Origin: Clostridiales bacterium | Lineage (GTDB): Bacteria; Bacillota; Clostridia; Oscillospirales; Oscillospiraceae | Assembly (NCBI GenBank): GCA_029098065.1 | Contig: JAQXNP010000135.1 | Span: 1-14,684 of the forward strand | Direction of reading: 5' to 3' | DNA length: 14,684 bases | Made by a program: the position numbers and the translations under genes | Shown here: positions 7,212 through 14,254 of the stretch, piece by piece | Layout: each line of letters opens with the position of its first letter | How positions within the stretch are numbered: position 1 is the stretch's first letter | Notes under the pieces: generated by a model | What the model saw: only the letters and a program-made list of their open reading frames with translations | Told to the model about the DNA's origin: nothing | Databases searched by the model: none

Positions 7212-8393
7212 TCAGATGGCGTTTTTCAGTGTCTCCGCCATATCGGTGTGCTCCCAGGGCAGGTCCACATCGGTGCGGCCGAAATGGCCGTAGGCCGCGG
7301 TCTGCTCGTAGATGGGACGGCGCAGGTCCAGCTTCTCGATGATCCTGGCCGGGCGCAGATCGAAGTACCGGTTCACCAGCTCGGACAGCTTCTCATCGGA
7401 AACCTTGCCGGTGCCATAGGTATCGACCAGTACGGAAACGGGGTGGGCCACCCCAATGGCATAGGCCAATTCGATCTGGCACTTCCGGGCCAGGCCGGCC
7501 GCCACGATATTCTTGGCCACGTAACGGGCCATATAGGCAGCGGAGCGGTCCACCTTGGTGGGATCCTTGCCGGAGAAGCAGCCGCCGCCATGGGCGGCGC
7601 TGCCGCCGTAAGTATCCACGATGATCTTGCGTCCGGTGAGTCCGGTATCGCCCACCGGGCCGCCCACCACAAACCGGCCGGTGGGATTGACAAAGAACTT
7701 GGTATCTTTGTCGATATACTGAGCGGGGATCACCGGCTTGATGATCGTCTCCACCACCGCTTCCCGCAGGTCCTTCAGCGCGATGTCCGGATCGTGCTGA
7801 GTCGAAACCACAATGGCCGGGCAGCGCAGGATCTTCCCGTTCTCGTCATATTCCACGGTGACCTGGCTCTTTCCGTCGGGACGGAGCCACTTGAGTTCCC
7901 CGTTTTTGCGGACCGCCGCCAGCTTGCGGGAGAGCTGATGGGCCAGTTCAATGGGAGCGGGCATCAGTTCGGGGGTCTCATCGCAGGCGTAGCCAAACAT
8001 CATGCCCTGATCGCCGGCGCCGATGAGATCGGCCGCATCCGTGGCGCCGTTCTGGACCTCATAGGACTGATTCACGCCCATGGCGATATCGGGAGACTGC
8101 TTGTCGATCGCGGTCATCACCGCGCAGGAGCGGTAATCGAACCCATAATCCGGGTCGGTATAGCCGATGCGCTGAATGGTCCGCCGGGCAATATCGGCGA
8201 TGTCGGCGTAATGGGAAGTCGTGATCTCTCCCATGACCACCACCATACCGGTGGTGGTAAAAGTCTCACAGGCCACGTGGGCAGTGGGATCCGCGGCAAT
8301 GATGTCATCCAGAACAGCATCGGAGATCTGGTCGCACACCTTATCCGGATGCCCCTCAGTAACAGATTCAGAGGTAAAAAGTCGCTTGGCCAT
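7212..8393 (-). CDS. metK: S-adenosylmethionine synthetase
   Basis: 393 residues, full length. It makes SAM from methionine and ATP with release of phosphate and pyrophosphate; MetK is a cytoplasmic oligomer. The start [19 protein letters not shown] carries the conserved EGHPDK (13-18). [12 protein letters not shown] (125-136) is the first family signature, and GGGCFSGKD (269-277) is the glycine-rich phosphate loop, with Cys272 where Ala is more usual. I chose the ATG at 8391-8393 because family homology begins exactly there and AAGGA lies at the right distance. The reading frame stays open upstream, but that part is the riboswitch. It is a single-gene unit with its own promoter, S-box leader and terminator. 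Confidence 0.97.
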   Translation of the reverse strand: MAKRLFTSESVTEGHPDKVCDQISDAVLDDIIAADPTAHVACETFTTTGMVVVMGEITTSHYADIADIARRTIQRIGYTDPDYGFDYRSCAVMTAIDKQSPDIAMGVNQSYEVQNGATDAADLIGAGDQGMMFGYACDETPELMPAPIELAHQLSRKLAAVRKNGELKWLRPDGKSQVTVEYDENGKILRCPAIVVSTQHDPDIALKDLREAVVETIIKPVIPAQYIDKDTKFFVNPTGRFVVGGPVGDTGLTGRKIIVDTYGGSAAHGGGCFSGKDPTKVDRSAAYMARYVAKNIVAAGLARKCQIELAYAIGVAHPVSVLVDTYGTGKVSDEKLSELVNRYFDLRPARIIEKLDLRRPIYEQTAAYGHFGRTDVDLPWEHTDMAETLKNAI

Positions 8394-8416
8394 TGGAATC
8401 ATCCTTTCTGTTTGGG

Positions 8417-8449
8417 AAAACAAAATGCTCTGTCCAAAAGACAGAGCAT
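8417..8449 (-). terminator. Riboswitch-controlled terminator of metK leader
   Basis: Arms 8425-8434 and 8440-8449 form a perfect 10-bp stem with a five-base loop. On the minus strand it is followed by TTTTGTTTT-type sequence (8417-8428). It is the off-state of the SAM-I riboswitch, placed between the aptamer and the metK ribosome binding site. Confidence 0.92.
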
Positions 8450-8462
8450 AGGCTTTCCTATC

Positions 8463-8552
8463 CTCATCTTTCGATTTCTTCGCCGGACTTGGCACCTTGC
8501 AAAGCAGGTTGCCGGGCTTCATCGGGCCGTTCCCTCCGCCACTCTTGATAAG
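8463..8552 (-). promoter_or_regulatory. SAM-I riboswitch (S-box) aptamer
   Basis: On the minus strand the leader begins CTTATCAAGAG and contains the S-box core blocks GGAGGGAACGGCCCGATGAA, then CCCGGCAACC, then GGTGCCAA, and ends GAAAGATGAG. P1 pairs CTTATC (8547-8552) with GATGAG (8463-8468). The 3' P1 strand also belongs to an alternative antiterminator: GAGGATAGG (8457-8465) pairs with CCTATGCTC (8444-8452) except for one mismatch. SAM binding should hold P1, release the terminator stem and stop metK transcription. Confidence 0.96.
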
Positions 8553-8575
8553 GCAATATGAAATTGTCAAGACGT

Positions 8576-8604
8576 ATTATACATACGCCGTGCAAAAATG
8601 TCAA
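8576..8604 (-). promoter_or_regulatory. Consensus promoter of metK
   Basis: Minus-strand -35 TTGACA (8599-8604) and -10 TATAAT (8576-8581), both perfect consensus, with a 17-base spacer. The predicted start is near 8569, about 17 bases before the riboswitch P1 stem. Confidence 0.93.
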
Positions 8605-8823
8605 GGGGAGCGCCCGGACGGTATTGCAGGGTGAAAAACAGACCAAATTCCGGGATATTTTCGGTGTTTTTTGCATTTTATTATCTTATCAGGGAAGGAG
8701 CGGACGTGAAGGCGCGGTCTGAGGCAATTATGAAGAAAAATAAAAGATAGAAGGCTGGGCGGAGTATCTTTGCCATTAGGGACACAGCCGGCAAACATGC
8801 TCAGCGCATCCCGCGGGCACAGC
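8605..8823. other. Gene-free stretch between divergent promoters
   Basis: The gene-free interval runs from the metK start to the fusion gene start (8394-8909). Its ends are explained by the metK leader and by the rightward promoter and leader. In the remaining 219 bases I find no supported gene. The middle is locally AT-rich (about 8655-8700). The only coding-like item is a 14-codon frame starting GTG at 8706 after AAGGAG, too short to trust. No palindrome or repeat stands out. Confidence 0.5.
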
Positions 8824-8852
8824 TTGCAAACCGGCCCGGTATCTGCTACAAT
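8824..8852 (+). promoter_or_regulatory. Promoter of the fusion-gene operon
   Basis: Plus-strand -35 TTGCAA (8824-8829) and -10 TACAAT (8847-8852), 17-base spacer. The predicted start is near 8859, giving a leader of about 50 bases before the ATG at 8910. Confidence 0.78.
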
Positions 8853-8873
8853 AGAAAAAATATGTGAACTGAG

Positions 8874-8892
8874 GCGGAGCGTATCGCCCCGC
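8874..8892 (+). other. Hairpin plus T-tract in leader of fusion gene
   Basis: GCGGAGCG (8874-8881) can pair with CGCCCCGC (8885-8892), with one A-C mismatch and a three-base loop, and TTTT follows (8893-8896) just before the GGGAGGG ribosome binding site. It has the shape of a short attenuator, but the small loop and short T run make termination weak. A role in RNA stability or ribosome access is equally possible. Confidence 0.4.
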
Positions 8893-8909
8893 TTTTGGGA
8901 GGGATATCT

Positions 8910-11237
8910 ATGCCGCGCGCCGGGTTGATCACCTTCCACTTCGCCCACCATTACGGGGCCCAGCTTCAGGCTTACGCCACCATGAGGGCCATCCAGTCAC
9001 TGGGGGTCGAGTGCGAGATCATCGACTACCGTCTTCCTCACACCACCCGTACCAACCAGCTTTTCAAGTCCGGCCACTCTATCCGGGCTCTGGCGTCCAA
9101 CGCCCACACCACCCTCCACTACGGACCTCTTCGGAGCCGCTTTCAGCGTTTTGAGGATTTTGTGGAACAGGAGATGATCCTCTCCCCCCGGAGGTACACC
9201 TCTTATCAGGAACTGGAGGCAGATCCTCCCGTCTATGACGTGTACGTATCCGGCAGCGATCAGATCTGGAACCCCTATATCTTTCAGGATAGGCAGTTTG
9301 ACCGCTCCTTCCTGCTGGGCTTTGCCGGAACGGGACGGCGGATCGCCTATGCCCCCAGCCTGGGAGTACCCGAGCTGCCTCCGGATAAAATGCGGGAACT
9401 TCAGGAGCTGGCAGCTCCCTTCTCCGCCCTTTCTGTCCGGGAACGGCGGGGACAGGATCTTCTTCTGCGGGCTGTCGGACGGAAAGCGAGGGTCGTCCTG
9501 GACCCCACCCTTCTGCTCACCGGGGCAGACTGGGCCCAGCTTGCCCTTCCTCCCCGGATCAAGGGCCCCTATATTCTCTGCTATTTTGTCTCAGACCCGG
9601 GCGAGGCGGCCCCCTACGCGCTGGCCCTCTCCCGGCACACCGGCTATCCCATCGTACAGTTGGCCGGAACCCGGCGGAAAATCCCCGGCGCTCAGGAAAT
9701 CATCTTCGATGCCGGTCCCAAGGAGTTCCTGGGGCTGTTCCAGCACGCCGCCTTTGTCTGCACCAACTCTTTCCACGGCTCCGTGTTCTCTCTTCAGTTT
9801 CAGAAGCCCTTCTTTACCTCCATGTCTCCCAAGGAGCGGGCAGAACCCACCTTCTCCCGGATTTACAGTCTGCTGGACCGACTGGGCTGCACTGACCGCA
9901 TCATCGGTCTGGATGCCACGGCGGCGGTAGATGCCCCTATGGACTACCAGGCCGTCAACTGCCGTCTGGAAGAGGCCCGGGCCGACTCGCTGTCCTATTT
10001 AAAGGCCGCCCTGGAGGGGACTCCCCTTCCGGAAGAGCCGGTCCCGACGGCTGTGCCTCCCAAAAAGCCGGTCCTCTGTCCGGCCGCCGCCTGCACCGGA
10101 TGCACCGCCTGCGCCTCCTCCTGCCCGGTTGGCGCCATCACCATGGCGCCGGATCCGGAGGGATTTCTGCGGCCCCAAATCGGAGATACTTGTATTCTGT
10201 GCCGCAAATGTGAGGCGGTCTGCCCCGGCCTGCGCCCCCCCGAGACCGGCCCCTCCCCCGCTCTGGCCTATGCCCTCTGGAACAAAGACGAGACCGTCCG
10301 GGAGCAGAGCTCTTCCGGCGGTTTCTTCTCCCTGCTGGCTGACCGCACTCTGGAACAGGGAGGCGTGGTCTTCGGTTCCATTCTGGAAAACGGACGCACC
10401 GCCCGGCACGTCTGCGCCCGGACCGCCGGAGAGGCGGCCCCCATGCGGGGCTCCAAATATGTCCAGAGCGACCTCACCGGCATCTTTCCTCAGGTCCGGG
10501 CCTTTCTGGACACCGGCAGGCCGGTGCTGTTCAGCGGAGTCCCCTGTCAGGTGGACGGTCTGCGGCGGTACCTGGGCCGGGACTATGACAATCTGCTCAC
10601 CTGTGATCTGGTGTGTCACGGGGTGCCTTCCCCCGCCGTCTTCGAGGCCTGTCTGACCCGGTTGGAAGAGGCACAGGGCGCAGCGGCGGTCAACGTGCGC
10701 TTCAAGGACAAGTCTCACGGCTGGCAGCACCCCTGGTTCACAGTGGATTTTGCCGACGGCGGCCGGTATACACAGGATTTCAACCGCACCGCTTATGGCC
10801 GGGGCTTCGGGATGCAGCTCTTTCTGCGTCCCTGCTGCGCCCAGTGCATGTATACCGACCCCGGCCGGCGGCCCGCCGATTTCACGCTGGCCGACTTCTG
10901 GGGGCTGGACCCCAAGCTGGAGCTGCCCACTGACCGGTCCAAGGGGATCTCCATGGTTCTGGTCAACTCCCCCAAAGGGGAAACCGTCTTTTCTGAGCTG
11001 AGGCCCGGCTTCGGCTGCGCGGAGCGCCCCCTTGAGGAGGCCACGGCCGGAAACCCCCGACTCCTCTCCCCCCTGAAGGCCAACCCAAAACGGGCCGCCT
11101 TCTTTGCCGCTTTCCGGACTCTTCCCTTTGCAGAGGTGGAACGGCAGCATCTGTCCCAGCCGCCCCTGCCCTACCGCGCGGCGGCCAGGGTCCTCACTCC
11201 CGCCATGAAAGAACGTATCCGCAAAATTCTGAAATAA
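8910..11237 (+). CDS. Polysaccharide pyruvyl transferase-ferredoxin-FrhB fusion
   Basis: 775 residues in three parts. Residues 1-365 form a polysaccharide pyruvyl transferase-like domain: FAHHYGAQLQAYA (11-23), VSGSDQIWNP (113-122) and CTNSFHGSVFS (284-294). Residues 385-442 form a ferredoxin with two 4Fe-4S motifs (Cys395, 398, 401, 405 and Cys428, 431, 434, 438). Residues 450-700 form an FrhB-like domain of the coenzyme F420 hydrogenase beta-subunit family, with SSGGFFS (468-474), SGVPCQ (542-547), CDLVCHGVPSP (565-575), CCAQC (642-646) and ADFWG (661-665). Transferase and FrhB-like proteins are often neighbours in bacterial polysaccharide loci; here they are one chain. The likely role is redox-linked sugar modification for an envelope glycan, which is inference. 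The ATG at 8910 follows GGGAGGG; an upstream TTG is less likely. No frameshift interrupts the long frame. Confidence 0.88.
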   Translation: MPRAGLITFHFAHHYGAQLQAYATMRAIQSLGVECEIIDYRLPHTTRTNQLFKSGHSIRALASNAHTTLHYGPLRSRFQRFEDFVEQEMILSPRRYTSYQELEADPPVYDVYVSGSDQIWNPYIFQDRQFDRSFLLGFAGTGRRIAYAPSLGVPELPPDKMRELQELAAPFSALSVRERRGQDLLLRAVGRKARVVLDPTLLLTGADWAQLALPPRIKGPYILCYFVSDPGEAAPYALALSRHTGYPIVQLAGTRRKIPGAQEIIFDAGPKEFLGLFQHAAFVCTNSFHGSVFSLQFQKPFFTSMSPKERAEPTFSRIYSLLDRLGCTDRIIGLDATAAVDAPMDYQAVNCRLEEARADSLSYLKAALEGTPLPEEPVPTAVPPKKPVLCPAAACTGCTACASSCPVGAITMAPDPEGFLRPQIGDTCILCRKCEAVCPGLRPPETGPSPALAYALWNKDETVREQSSSGGFFSLLADRTLEQGGVVFGSILENGRTARHVCARTAGEAAPMRGSKYVQSDLTGIFPQVRAFLDTGRPVLFSGVPCQVDGLRRYLGRDYDNLLTCDLVCHGVPSPAVFEACLTRLEEAQGAAAVNVRFKDKSHGWQHPWFTVDFADGGRYTQDFNRTAYGRGFGMQLFLRPCCAQCMYTDPGRRPADFTLADFWGLDPKLELPTDRSKGISMVLVNSPKGETVFSELRPGFGCAERPLEEATAGNPRLLSPLKANPKRAAFFAAFRTLPFAEVERQHLSQPPLPYRAAARVLTPAMKERIRKILK

Positions 11238-11265
11238 ATCAATCTGCGAAAAAGAGGTAAGGCTT

Positions 11266-12117
11266 TTGAAACGAGAACCCATTGACGTCCGCCTGGACCG
11301 CTTCTGCCGGAATCATCCCAACTTCGGCATTCCCCATCTGATGAACATCGTGGTCGCCGCCACCGTCCTGGTCTACCTGCTGGATATGTTCAGTCTCGGC
11401 AGTGCCTCCGCCCTTCTGTCCTTCAGCCGGTACGCCATCCTTCATAAATTCCAGCTCTGGCGCATTATCACCTTTGTATTTGTACCGGAGGGCAGCTCCC
11501 TCGGCGTCTTCGGCTTCGCGGTCTCCCTCTACTTTTACTGGTGGATCGGGTCCATGCTGGAACGGGAATGGGGCTCCGCCCGGTTCAGCCTGTTTTATTT
11601 CCTCGGCGTTCTGTTCAATGTCATCTTCGGCTTCCTAGCCGGTTACTCCAGCGTCTTTTATCTCAATCTGTCCCTTTTCTTCTCCTTCGCCGCCCTCTAT
11701 CCCGATATGCGGGTTCTCCTGTTCTTTATTATCCCGATCAAAGTCAAGTGGCTGGCGGCTGTTGACGCGGTGTTTTTCGCCCTGTCCATCGTCACCAGCC
11801 TTCTGCGGCTGGATATCGTGGGCGCTCTGCTCCCCGTCATCGCCGTGCTCAACTTCCTGCTCTTCTTCTGGTCCGATTTGACAGACGCCGTCAACCGTCG
11901 GCGCCGGAGGCACCAGCACCAGCACTCCCATCAGACCATCAATTTCAAAAAGGCTACCCAGCAGGCCCAACAGCACAAAGGCTATATCCACAAGTGCGCC
12001 GTATGCGGCAAAACCGACACGGACTACCCTGATCTGGAGTTCCGCTACTGCTCCAAATGCAACGGTTACTACTGCTATTGCCCCGAGCACATTTTCAATC
12101 ACGTGCATATTCAGTGA
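11266..12117 (+). CDS. Rhomboid-like membrane protein with zinc-ribbon-like tail
   Basis: 283 residues. Residues 25-205 hold about six membrane segments with rhomboid-fold landmarks: WWIGSMLEREWGSARFSLFYF (92-112) matches the conserved loop-1/TM region, and FFIIPIKVKWL (153-163) matches the segment after TM4. The catalytic GxSG is missing (YLNLSLFFSF at 132-141), as is the usual His of TM2, so it looks like a pseudoprotease. A basic, His-rich linker (about 211-222) leads to a cytoplasm-facing tail with C244-x2-C247, C262-x2-C265, C270-x-C272, His275 and His279, suggesting zinc binding. The start is TTG at 11266, supported by GAGG eight bases upstream; the next in-frame ATG would remove the N-terminus. 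It starts 28 bases after the fusion gene, probably in the same operon. Function unknown. Confidence 0.8.
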   Translation: MKREPIDVRLDRFCRNHPNFGIPHLMNIVVAATVLVYLLDMFSLGSASALLSFSRYAILHKFQLWRIITFVFVPEGSSLGVFGFAVSLYFYWWIGSMLEREWGSARFSLFYFLGVLFNVIFGFLAGYSSVFYLNLSLFFSFAALYPDMRVLLFFIIPIKVKWLAAVDAVFFALSIVTSLLRLDIVGALLPVIAVLNFLLFFWSDLTDAVNRRRRRHQHQHSHQTINFKKATQQAQQHKGYIHKCAVCGKTDTDYPDLEFRYCSKCNGYYCYCPEHIFNHVHIQ

Positions 12118-12121
12118 AACA

Positions 12122-12141
12122 GGCCGGCGCCTCTACCGGCC
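12122..12141 (+). other. Small intercistronic hairpin
   Basis: GGCCGG (12122-12127) pairs with CCGGCC (12136-12141) around an eight-base loop in the 52-base gap between the rhomboid-like gene and the nucleosidase gene. There is no adjacent T run, only TTTT ten or so bases later, so it is a poor terminator. It could be a processing or stability element between the two halves of the operon. Confidence 0.35.
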
Positions 12142-12169
12142 GGACCCATTTTCATAAGGAGGACTTCCG

Positions 12170-12883
12170 ATGGCCGTCGGTATCCTTTACGCCATGAAAA
12201 AAGAGGCCGCCGGGCTCCTCACGAACCTGGACAGCCCAAGCGTGATCTCCGGAATCCCATGCTGGCCTCTCCCCGGCGGCCACGTCCTGTGCGCAGGCGG
12301 GGTGGGCAAGGTAAATGCCGCCATGGCCGCCCAGCTCCTCATTGACCGCTTCTCGGTCACGGAGATCCTCAACCCCGGCTGTGCCGGAGCCCTCACCGAT
12401 CTGCCCTTTGGGACCATTGTAGTGGGCTCCGACTGTGTCCAGCACGACGTGGACACCACCCTCGCCGGTGATCCCCCGGGCTTTGTCTCCACTGTCGAGG
12501 TGGTCCGTTTCCCCTGCGCCCGCTCCGGTCAGACTGCGGAGACGCTGAAGCGGAAGGGACTCCGCGCCGTCACCGGCACCATCGCCACCGGGGACTGGTT
12601 CGGCCGGGACTATCCCCGGGCGGAGAGTATCCGGGACCGCTGGGGCGCTCTGGTCTGCGACATGGAGGCCGCCGCCGCCGCCCAGGTCTGCCTGCGGAAC
12701 GGCATCCCCTTTCTGGCGCTGAAATCGGTCTCTGACCATCTGTTCTCCCCCTGCCAGGAGAGAGAATATACGGAACATTTCGGGGGGGCCATGGCGTCTC
12801 TGGACGCCGCGGTCACCGCCTGTCTGATGGAGGAATCAATATGGAACGCATCGCCAGCTTTTCCGTCGATCACAACAAACTGA
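12170..12883 (+). CDS. mtnN: 5'-methylthioadenosine/S-adenosylhomocysteine nucleosidase
   Basis: 237 residues, the normal length of MTAN (Pfs). It hydrolyses MTA and SAH to adenine plus the thioribose compound; from SAH it yields S-ribosylhomocysteine, the LuxS substrate. The catalytic acids fall at the expected places: Glu12 in MKKEAAGLL, Glu166 in CDMEAAAAA and Asp189 in SVSDHLF. The glycine-rich GGVGKVNAAMAAQLL (43-57) and NPGCAGAL (68-75) are family hallmarks. An ideal AAGGAGG site lies seven bases before the ATG. The last 43 bases overlap luxS in another frame, so the C-terminal residues after about 220 are probably an unstructured extension. Overlap and gene order argue for coupled expression with luxS. 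Confidence 0.94.
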   Translation: MAVGILYAMKKEAAGLLTNLDSPSVISGIPCWPLPGGHVLCAGGVGKVNAAMAAQLLIDRFSVTEILNPGCAGALTDLPFGTIVVGSDCVQHDVDTTLAGDPPGFVSTVEVVRFPCARSGQTAETLKRKGLRAVTGTIATGDWFGRDYPRAESIRDRWGALVCDMEAAAAAQVCLRNGIPFLALKSVSDHLFSPCQEREYTEHFGGAMASLDAAVTACLMEESIWNASPAFPSITTN

Positions 12884-13305
12884 AGCCGGGCATGTACCTC
12901 TCCCGCGTAGACGGGGATGTGGTGACCTATGACCTGCGCTTCAAGGTGCCCAACAGCGGCGACCTTCTCTCCAACGCCGAACTGCACTCGGCGGAACACC
13001 TGCTGGCCACCCTTCTGCGCAACTCGGAGCACAGAGACGCCGTGATCTATTTTGGGCCCATGGGCTGTCAGACCGGGTTTTATCTCCTGGTGGACGGTAG
13101 ACAGCTGGACCACGCCGGCGCCATCGGCCTGATGCGGGAAGTCTGCCGTCAGGGGGCCGGTTTTACGGGCGAAATGCCGGGCAAAAGCGCCGCCGAGTGC
13201 GGAAACTTCCGCAACCTAGACCTGGAGCTGGCCAAACGTCTGTGCCGTTTTTACGGCGATCTGATCCGGGACTGGACTGTGGACCGCCTTTCTTATGAAA
13301 GCTGA
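12841..13305 (+). CDS. luxS: S-ribosylhomocysteine lyase LuxS
   Basis: 154 residues, full length. It splits S-ribosylhomocysteine into homocysteine and DPD, the precursor of AI-2. The iron or zinc site is His49 and His53 of HSAEH plus Cys120 of ECGNFRNLD. Glu52 of the same motif and Cys76 in GPMGCQTGFYLL are the catalytic residues. DLRF (31-34) is also typical. The ATG at 12841 has GGAGG seven bases upstream (12829-12833), inside the end of mtnN. It is the last gene before the 13321-13360 terminator. Whether AI-2 acts as a signal in this organism or is only a by-product of the methyl cycle cannot be read from the sequence. Confidence 0.96.
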   Translation: MERIASFSVDHNKLKPGMYLSRVDGDVVTYDLRFKVPNSGDLLSNAELHSAEHLLATLLRNSEHRDAVIYFGPMGCQTGFYLLVDGRQLDHAGAIGLMREVCRQGAGFTGEMPGKSAAECGNFRNLDLELAKRLCRFYGDLIRDWTVDRLSYES

Positions 13306-13320
13306 ACGGTTCCCAACAAG

Positions 13321-13360
13321 CAGAGGCCCTGCCGCGCTTACCCGGCAGGGCCTCTGTTTT
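13321..13360 (+). terminator. Intrinsic terminator after luxS
   Basis: A perfect 14-bp stem (13321-13334 with 13343-13356), an eight-base loop, then TTTT on the plus strand, 15 bases after the luxS stop. The convergent oxidoreductase gene ends at 13359, so the hairpin separates the two units and may serve both, although the minus-strand T content is poor. Confidence 0.9.
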
Positions 13361-13919
13361 ACAGGCGCTCGATCTCCTGTTCCGCTTCCCGCAGAATCGC
13401 CTCCACGTCGTTTCCGATGACGTCCAGCCCCTCCGCCGAGATGCACCGCGTCTCCCGGATCCCGTAGAAGTTTTCCGCCAGAGCCTTCACATAGCCAAAT
13501 CCGAACTCCGGGAGAAAGGGCCCGCCCGCCGTGGTCACATAGTAGAGCTTCTTTGCCCGGCACAGGCCCTCCGGGATTCCCTCCTCCGTATATCGGAAGG
13601 TGACGCCGGTCACGGTCACCATCTCCAGATAAAGTTTCACCAGCGCCGGGAAGGACAGATCCCAGAAGGGCGCTGCCAGCACGATCACATCCGCTTCGGC
13701 AAACTGCCGGGCCCAGCGGAAAAGCGGATCGGCCAGGTCTCCCCCTGCAAGCAGCCTGTTCCTCCGCTCCAGCAGCTCACGGTCCAGCGGGTGGAGACCC
13801 GCCTCCTCCAGCTTCAATTCCTCCACCTGTCCCTCCAGACGGCTCAGGAGCCGCCGGGCCAGCCGCAGGGTCCTGGAATCGGGGCGCACACAACCATTGA
13901 CAAACAGGATCCGATCCAT
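13359..13919 (-). CDS. Flavodoxin-fold NAD(P)H-dependent oxidoreductase
   Basis: 186 residues of the Flavodoxin_2/FMN-dependent NADH-azoreductase-like family. The phosphate loop lies at VNGCVRPDSRT (7-17). APFWDLSFPALVKLYLEMV and the following TGVTFRYTEEGIPEGL are diagnostic of the family, and TTAGG is the flavin-contacting turn. Such enzymes use NAD(P)H and FMN to reduce quinones, azo compounds or nitro compounds; the true substrate is unknown. I chose the ATG at 13917-13919 because the fold starts there and GGCGGAG lies just upstream; the frame stays open for 29 more codons through the promoter leader. It converges on luxS. Confidence 0.86.
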   Translation of the reverse strand: MDRILFVNGCVRPDSRTLRLARRLLSRLEGQVEELKLEEAGLHPLDRELLERRNRLLAGGDLADPLFRWARQFAEADVIVLAAPFWDLSFPALVKLYLEMVTVTGVTFRYTEEGIPEGLCRAKKLYYVTTAGGPFLPEFGFGYVKALAENFYGIRETRCISAEGLDVIGNDVEAILREAEQEIERL

Positions 13920-14011
13920 ACAATCTCCGCCTTTCTGTTTTTCAAGCACACTTTTGCAGACTTCGTCTCGCACGGTTCGGAAATCATTTTTCTCTGTAAA
14001 AATCACCGGGG

Positions 14012-14023
14012 GAAAACGTTTTC
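14012..14023. promoter_or_regulatory. LacI/CcpA-type palindromic operator candidate
   Basis: GAAAACGTTTTC is a perfect 12-base palindrome with a central CG, the form typical of LacI-family operators. It resembles a catabolite response element with two mismatches to the commonly used cre pattern. It lies about eight bases downstream of the oxidoreductase -10, over the likely transcription start, where a bound repressor would block initiation. Confidence 0.5.
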
Positions 14024-14031
14024 TGTTCTTA

Positions 14032-14060
14032 ATTATACTCCCACTTTTGTGATATGGCCA
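14032..14060 (-). promoter_or_regulatory. Promoter of oxidoreductase gene
   Basis: Minus-strand -10 TATAAT (14032-14037) is perfect. With a 17-base spacer, the -35 is TGGCCA (14055-14060), four of six matches to consensus. It leaves a leader of about 105 bases before the ATG at 13919. The weak -35 would fit a regulated promoter. Confidence 0.6.
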
Positions 14061-14254
14061 GTGCCGGCGTAAACCTGTCGCATTTTCTATATTCTCCCAG
14101 GGCCTTTAAACCGGGGAAAACTGTCTGTTCTCTGATGGGAAATCCGTCTGATGGCGGGGCAAAAGCCTTGCCTTGCCGGGCCTCAGCATAGAGAAAAGGA
14201 TAAGCAAAGCATAATTGATTGCATCAAACAAGAATTTTCGGGGGCAGTTCATAT
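14061..14254. other. Intergenic stretch without supported gene
   Basis: Between the oxidoreductase promoter and the pyrophosphatase-like remnant I see no supported gene, convincing plus-strand promoter or terminator. Composition shifts from GC-rich to clearly AT-rich within it, from about 14180 onward. A minus-strand open frame exists here but has no ribosome binding site or recognisable content. Confidence 0.45.

Noticed and set aside
7206..8561. A 451-codon open frame on the plus strand
   Set aside because: Antisense to metK and its riboswitch; the minus-strand frame has unmistakable MetK signatures.
8394..8570. Upstream extension of metK by 59 codons
   Set aside because: The region encodes the SAM-I riboswitch and its terminator; MetK homology and the ribosome binding site fix the start at 8393.
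8706..8750. A 14-codon frame with an AAGGAG site
   Set aside because: Too short, no clear promoter, and no second evidence of translation.
9999..11282. A 427-codon open frame on the minus strand
   Set aside because: Antisense to the iron-sulfur and FrhB-like part of the fusion gene, whose cysteine motifs prove the plus-strand reading.
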